Source of the DNA: Glandiceps talaboti
Lineage: Eukaryota; Hemichordata; Enteropneusta; Spengelidae
Direction: 5' to 3'
DNA length: 64,000 bases
Assembly: GCF_964340395.1 (NCBI RefSeq)
Contig: NC_135550.1
Span: 1,971,501-2,035,500, forward strand
In this document: positions 58,819 to 64,000 of the stretch, piece after piece
Numbering within the stretch: position 1 is the first letter of the stretch
Layout: each line of letters begins with the position of its first letter
Position numbers and translations under genes: made by a program
The notes under the pieces: generated by a model
Database searches by the model: none
What the model was told of the DNA's origin: nothing
The model's input: only the letters and a program-made list of their open reading frames with translations

Positions 58819-59635
58819 GACTGTCGATAGTCGTTTGTGCCTTTTTTGCTACGTTTTATCTAAAACTAAAGTTGTCATCTCGCTCCGATTCGGAGCAATA
58901 CTAAAACCGCATACTGCTCAGCGAGTGTTGGAGGCACAAGCGACTGTCATAACTCGCTGTATCTCCCTTTCTGTAACTTATTCGTGGTGTGACGTCATGG
59001 AATTGGGCTTTACTCTATCGTATGATTTGTATACAATTCACTCAACATTCAATGCAGTGCATATTTGACCCCATCTTTCTTTGTGAAAGCTTGAAACCGT
59101 GCATTTTTTTTACATTTGTAAATGACGTCGTTGGTCGACCTTGATGCCCAACACGGCAATTTCATTGACAATGTCATGCTCATGCGCTCACTAGTCTATG
59201 GTGCCGTGTACGTGTACAGTCTACTAGCTAGCTGCGAGTTGAAGGAACTCAATTGGCTCCAACTCATGGACTGTTATCATGCATATAATTTTTCTTCTCT
59301 GAAAGTCTTTCACGTGTGAATATCCAAGTTTCTCCAATGCGTCTTGATATGTTAACTCACTTGGTGACTCTGGTGACGCCATGTTGATTTTGATTGACAA
59401 GCTCGTAGAACGATGACCCCAATGTCAAATATGCTACAGTAAAAATGTTCTTACTGTTATCGCGTTAGGGCACGGCAAGGATAGGACAGTCGTTTGTGCC
59501 TTCAACACTCATAGTTCGTGCCATCGGCAATTGCAGTTCCTATCAGTATGCATTAGTATTCAGTGCTCGGAATGAGGCGACAACTTTGTTTTAGATGAAA
59601 TGTAGCAAAAAAGGCATGAACGACTGTCGACAGTC
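58819..59635. mobile_element. TIR element, 817 bp, with TA target duplication
   Basis: The left end GACTGTCGATAGTCG... and the right end ...CGACTGTCGACAGTC form ~57-bp inverted repeats, including GCCTTTTTTGCTAC and its inverse GTAGCAAAAAAGGC. TA flanks both sides. TA duplications suggest a Tc1/mariner-type mobiliser. No transposase frame is seen. Confidence 0.78.
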
Positions 59636-59774
59636 TAGACGTGGTATCTCCATTAAAATTCAGTGAGAGGAAAAAAAAGGACATCTGCATGTATGGGGAG
59701 AACCTATTGAAGACTGTATTGATTTATCATTATTATATTCATCATTTTTTTATTTCTTACTATTTTACATTCAG

Positions 59775-59863
59775 AAAAAGTACCAAGTACACAGGAAATG
59801 GAGATTAGACTTGCAAAGTTGAAAGACATGGACCCTGAAGTTGTTAAACAACCTCCACAGCCA
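59775..59863 (+). CDS. ZFYVE19: ZFYVE19 (ANCHR) exon 4, second MIM-like helix
   Basis: The acceptor is ttttacattcag and the donor gtgagt. It reads EKVPSTQEMEIRLAKLKDMD then PEVVKQPPQP. The PSTQEMExRLAxL string is a close match to vertebrate ANCHR. It ends in phase 0, and the four exons sum to 489 nt (163 codons). The C-terminal part, which usually ends in an acidic, tryptophan-containing tail, must lie beyond 59863; I did not find it before the window ends. Confidence 0.9.
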
Positions 59864-60742
59864 GTGAGTAGTCAACTGAAAATTATTTCTTAAAAAAGAG
59901 AGAATATTTAAGTGAAATCCTTCCTGTGGTTCAGAGAAAAATAGCCCCAAAATATATTCCACAGTGTAGATGTGCTATAATTTGATACAAATTGACAAAT
60001 TGACATTTCCCATTCAAGCTTCAAGTTGTAACAATTGGGAGCTTGGTACTTGCCATTTATATGAATAAAAGTATAACAATATTATTTTATTTATGACTAA
60101 ATTGGCACTAGCACTGCGGCCCAGCGAAGATCTCAATTGTCCAATATTCCCTGAAGCATTTAGGCACTAATATTTGATTGACAGCTACGGTAGCGGTAGC
60201 GATGACTCAGATTTTCACAAAAGTCTCTACTTACGATTTTTCAGACAGATTGGTGGGCATTTGAAAAAGTTGAACATGAGCTGAGCGAAGTTTAGTTGTC
60301 ATAAAATAATGTTGCAAAGTTTAGTGAAAAGAATATCGATTTCAAGTTTTTCTGATAAGAGCGCAGTAGTACTGTACTGACTGTGGTGAGTGTCCGTGGA
60401 ACACATATCACTGACCTGTTGATAGCATTATTTGCTGATGGGTATTAAACTAAAATATACGGAATAACTCGAAACTCTCGATTTTATTTGCCACACAGCT
60501 TTCATGAAATTAAAGACTGATTTTTGTGAAAGCAAATGCTAGGTCAGTCTGTATTACGTGTAATTTACTTACAGAATAATGAAGTTAGAGGTCTGTATTT
60601 ATGTAGGTGTACATGGTAAAATGTGCCGATTTACAAATTACAATGGTTTTCTTAATGAGTTTTAACAACATAGTCAGCGATAGCACATCATTTTCCAGAA
60701 AAGAATTTAAAAAATGACAAATCTAAAACCAAGAGATTTTTT
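59864..60742 (+). other. ZFYVE19 intron or flank, no feature
   Basis: I see no exon. A block near 60231-60310 (GATTGGTGGGCATTTGAAAA, AGTTGAACATGAGC) has a relative at about 62625-62695, on the far side of the repeat element. Confidence 0.5.
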
Positions 60743-62602
60743 AGCTCAGCTGTCAGCAAAAGCTGAAAGCGTAGCTTTAGGTATAGGTTGTATAGAGTAT
60801 AGAGAGTAGAGTGAATCATAGGTGTCCGTCAAACTTTTATATTTTCATTATCTACTCCAAAAGTGACAGTCGGAATTTTTCGATATTTGGTGTGCATGTT
60901 CCCTGGGGGGAGGCTATTCAGGTTTGTTCATGTCAAGTTGATCTGTGCCATTTTCAATTTTTTATGATTTTTTTTCATAAAATGTCATTTTCATCATCTC
61001 CTTGAAAACTTCTTGTCAGATTGCTTTGATATCTGGTGTGTTGATGCGTAGGGGGTAGCTCACTTAGATTTGTTAATTTCAAGTCAGCACGTCTTCTTTT
61101 CTATTTTTTATGATTTTTTTTTTTGTAATTTAAAAAAAAAATGAATATGTTAATGAGCATTATGACCGCCGCCATATTGGAAATCAGTCCGCGAGACTTT
61201 AGGTAAACTGCAACTTTTCAAAAGACACTATTGACGTCAAACAAGCAATGTAATATGTGCTGTAGTCTTAATTCTACGCATTGTGCGCCCAAATGACAAA
61301 TATTTGTTCGAAACAGGGTTGTAAACTTTAAATCCAAATTATCCACCCTCCTACAGAATGGTTCATTCCAGTATACGCACCTCACGATCAAGTGAGCTCT
61401 ATGAGAAGTCCATGCCTAAACTGAAGTGTATGGGACGATTTTTGACAGAGTCAGTCGTCAATAAAAACGATAATACTCTTTCTAAAATTATCACATTTTG
61501 AAAGGGAAAGTACTTTGTGGTTCATTTATGGAGTTTTGTTTTTGTACGATCAATCTTGGTGTCAAAATTACCGATGTGGTAGTTCCGTACGGCGACAATC
61601 TCAAGTACCCGGATACACTAGGGACTAACCCGAAAGCAAGTCGTTGCCAGCCATACGTTACAGTGGTAACATCGTCCGAGAAATCGCTGCGTTCAGAGTG
61701 TCATTATTCACAGAATTGTTTTTTTAGAGTGAAAACCCGTCTTGAATTGTATAACTCTAACAAATGAAGACATGTCAAGTTATATTTTGAAAGTTGTATC
61801 GCTAGTTTGAGACGATTTCCTCACGTACTATCGAGGCTTGGACCTTACTCCAGTTCAGCGGGAAGTTTAGCCAGTCCGATAATTCTTTCTGGTTTAGTTT
61901 ACAACACTTTTGATCACACAGATTTTGTTTTTGTGATGAAAAGAAATTTAAAAAAAGATCACTTCAACCATTTCGTTGTGTTTTCTTTATGAAAGGTAAT
62001 CGAACATGAACGAGTGTTACCACTGTAACGTATGGCTGAGAATGACTCTCTTCCGGGTACTTGGGATTGTCGCCGTACGGAAACTAAGATGGCGATTAAT
62101 ACATTTCTTCCCTATATATATCTACTTCAACTAGTACAAGTTGAATGTTGTTGACTTGGTAAATTTGTTAGAAAATTCAAATTCAAATTGCCTCAAAATT
62201 ATTTTAGATCCCTAGTTTATTTCATTCATCATTAACATTTTCCAGGGTTAAAGCTGTAAGACACTGGAATTATTTATAGCCAACCTCAAAATCTTCTTTT
62301 TTTTTCTTTTTCTTGTGTGCATTTCCCAGTCATTTTTTTTCCGAGATTTTGTGCAATTTTTCATAACAGTAGATTTTTGTTATAAAATGGTGACTATGGT
62401 ATAAAAGTACAATACATTACCAACTTCTGTGTAAAATGTGTTTTATAGTGAGACATCATATGAAACCAGTAACCACTTTATTACATCGCTAAAACAAAAC
62501 TGCATAGTGAAGAACTGAACCACTTCTACATGTCACCAAAGTAAAAAAAAAAATTAAAAAAAAACCCAGCGGAGCTATTCTGACCGATAGGTCGCTTGTT
62601 AC
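60743..62602 (+). mobile_element. TIR-bounded repeat element, copy 2 (uninterrupted)
   Basis: Same element as 1192-4790, same orientation, without the nested insert. It begins TTAGCTCAGCTGTCAGC and ends CAGCGGAGCTATTCTGACCG. It contains ~140-150-bp related blocks (TTTTTTATGATTTTTTT) near its left end. Small frames in it match those in copy 1 and are not genes. Confidence 0.78.
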
Positions 62603-64000
62603 AAAACCCCTTTGGTCTCTATTTATGAATTTTCAGACCGATTGGTGCACATTTGAAAAAGTTGAACGTGAGCAAAGTTCAGTTGTCATAAAAGAACACG
62701 GCCGTTGTTTTTCTGTGGGAAATCTGACGTAGTATTCGGAAGTAAATGTCGAATTTGCACTCCTACAATCGCTTGATTCAATTTTTTTTATCTTCGCATT
62801 ACTTGCGATACAATTTTGAGATTTTAAGTCGTTTGAATCTCTTCTAAAATCGTATGGTTTTGATTTGATTTGATCGCAATCGAAAATGCGATGTCATTGT
62901 GCTGGCATGCCATAAAGTTGACTTGACCTGTGTCATAACTTCTGCTACTGTAAAACGTTGTAGAATATTGTTTCATTTATTACAAATTGTACTTTCATGA
63001 ATAGCCGATAACATGTAATAATATATTAATCCGAAAGCAAAAACGTACCTGAAATTATGAAATGTACGGCATACATGCGGAGAGCGTGTGATATAGGTCA
63101 TTCCAGGCATGATGATATTGTTACACTGTGTAACATTGTATCACTTTCACAAGGTGTGTACGTGTGCATCTGCACAGCACGTGCGTACTAAAACAACACA
63201 AATAAAAGGTCACAACCTTGATGGTGACACAACTGCGAAATCATGGATAATTTATCAATATTCCCTTAAAAATGGAAGGTATGGAAGGCTACTCATCCTC
63301 AACTATATCCAGCGGCATTGTGTTCAATCATAACGCAACTGACGGTTTCCGTGAACGCAACTTTGGATGGATATTTTGGTGCACGAGTGTCAATGTTGTG
63401 TCAAACTGGACCTTATTACTCAAACACCTACTTAATCGAATGTTACATCGCTTATCCATCACGATCATGTCATATATTCAACTGAAGTTTATGTACTATG
63501 TGTGCATATATATATTATATATATGATTTACACTGCCAAGAAAGGAAAATTGAACTTTGTTTATAGCAAAAGGTATGTAGAGCTCATGACTTTGTTAACG
63601 TACATGTTTGTAAATGTCAGCGCAACTGAAAAGGATAAGAATATGTCAAGATGGGGTTGCATTTCCAAGCTGAGTAATTTGTATTAAATCGTAATTTCAC
63701 ACAGTATATCTTTATTTCTGTGTTATGCTGTCATTATTGCTAACGGTTGCAGGCTTTTACATGTAATATTTGTGTTTTATTTATTTATTCATTTATTTAT
63801 ATATCTATTTATCTATTTTGTTTTGATTTTTGACGTAGGAGCGTGACCTATTCACTGTACTGTGCTGTGTCCATATGAACCTGTATTTGCCACAATGCAT
63901 GTAATTTTCCAGGTAGACACAACAATGGCAACACTGAATTGTAACATCACTGTTGCGTCTTTTTACATTGATTGTGACAATGGTACATGTTATGTATCAA
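62603..64000 (+). other. Right end of window, no gene recognised
   Basis: AT-rich sequence with a TTTA/TCTA microsatellite at about 63776-63822. The frames at 63109-63526 look like chance. A possible acceptor TTTTCCAG ends near 63912, but the sequence after it does not resemble the ZFYVE19 C-terminus. Confidence 0.45.

Noticed and set aside
63913-64000. A further ZFYVE19 exon after TTTTCCAG
   Set aside because: The sequence after the possible acceptor does not resemble the ZFYVE19 C-terminus and runs to the window edge.

Overview
This is nuclear DNA from an invertebrate animal. Genes are split by canonical GT-AG introns, the sequence is AT-rich, and it is full of animal transposons (DIRS-like, Penelope-like, LINE tails, a tRNA-derived SINE, TIR elements, and elements with pearl/HINE-like architecture). 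A marine invertebrate such as a lancelet, hemichordate or lophotrochozoan would fit, but I cannot fix the phylum from the sequence. I see nothing bacterial, no CRISPR array, and no rRNA or free tRNA gene.

Three genes can be read. (1) The last ten coding exons of the mRNA export receptor NXF1 (TAP) lie on the plus strand from 5101 to 42515. They encode the end of the leucine-rich-repeat linker, the NTF2-like domain, a Q/P-rich linker and the C-terminal UBA-like TAP-C domain. The ten exons total 921 nt with all phases consistent and end in a stop, but they are spread over 37 kb. (2) A complete intron-containing histone H3.3 gene lies on the minus strand, coding exons 51104-51385 and 49927-50055, with an apparent extra 5' UTR intron. 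(3) The start of ZFYVE19/ANCHR, the FYVE-finger abscission-checkpoint protein, lies on the plus strand, four exons from 55092 to 59863, head-to-head with H3.3 and running off the right edge.

The striking part is the introns. The NXF1 introns hold three large minisatellites: 7047-16353 (43/44-bp unit, 9.3 kb), 22836-24212 (57-bp unit) and 25021-34134 (37/38-bp unit, 9.1 kb). The third is built from the NXF1 gene itself: each unit is a copy of the last ~23 nt of the preceding exon plus its 5' splice site, so one exon/intron junction has been copied in tandem roughly 240 times inside its own intron. A fourth minisatellite (56639-57250) is in ZFYVE19 intron 1. The same introns carry a decayed DIRS-like element (17410-22358), a Penelope-like element with a GIY-YIG domain between two TATG microsatellites (35305-37330), two pearl/HINE-like elements and a SINE.

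Layout: 1-5100 NXF1 intron with a foldback element and a nested pair of TIR elements; 5101-42515 NXF1 exons and repeat-filled introns; 42516-49926 intergenic repeats, a LINE tail, foldbacks and an orphan promoter-like cluster near 47.85 kb; 49927-51385 H3.3; 51396-55091 the divergent intergenic space; 55092-59863 ZFYVE19 5' exons; 59864-64000 ZFYVE19 intron or flank with a second copy of the element seen at 1192-4790. NXF1 acts in mRNA export, H3.3 in replication-independent chromatin assembly and ZFYVE19 in cytokinesis; nothing suggests they work together.
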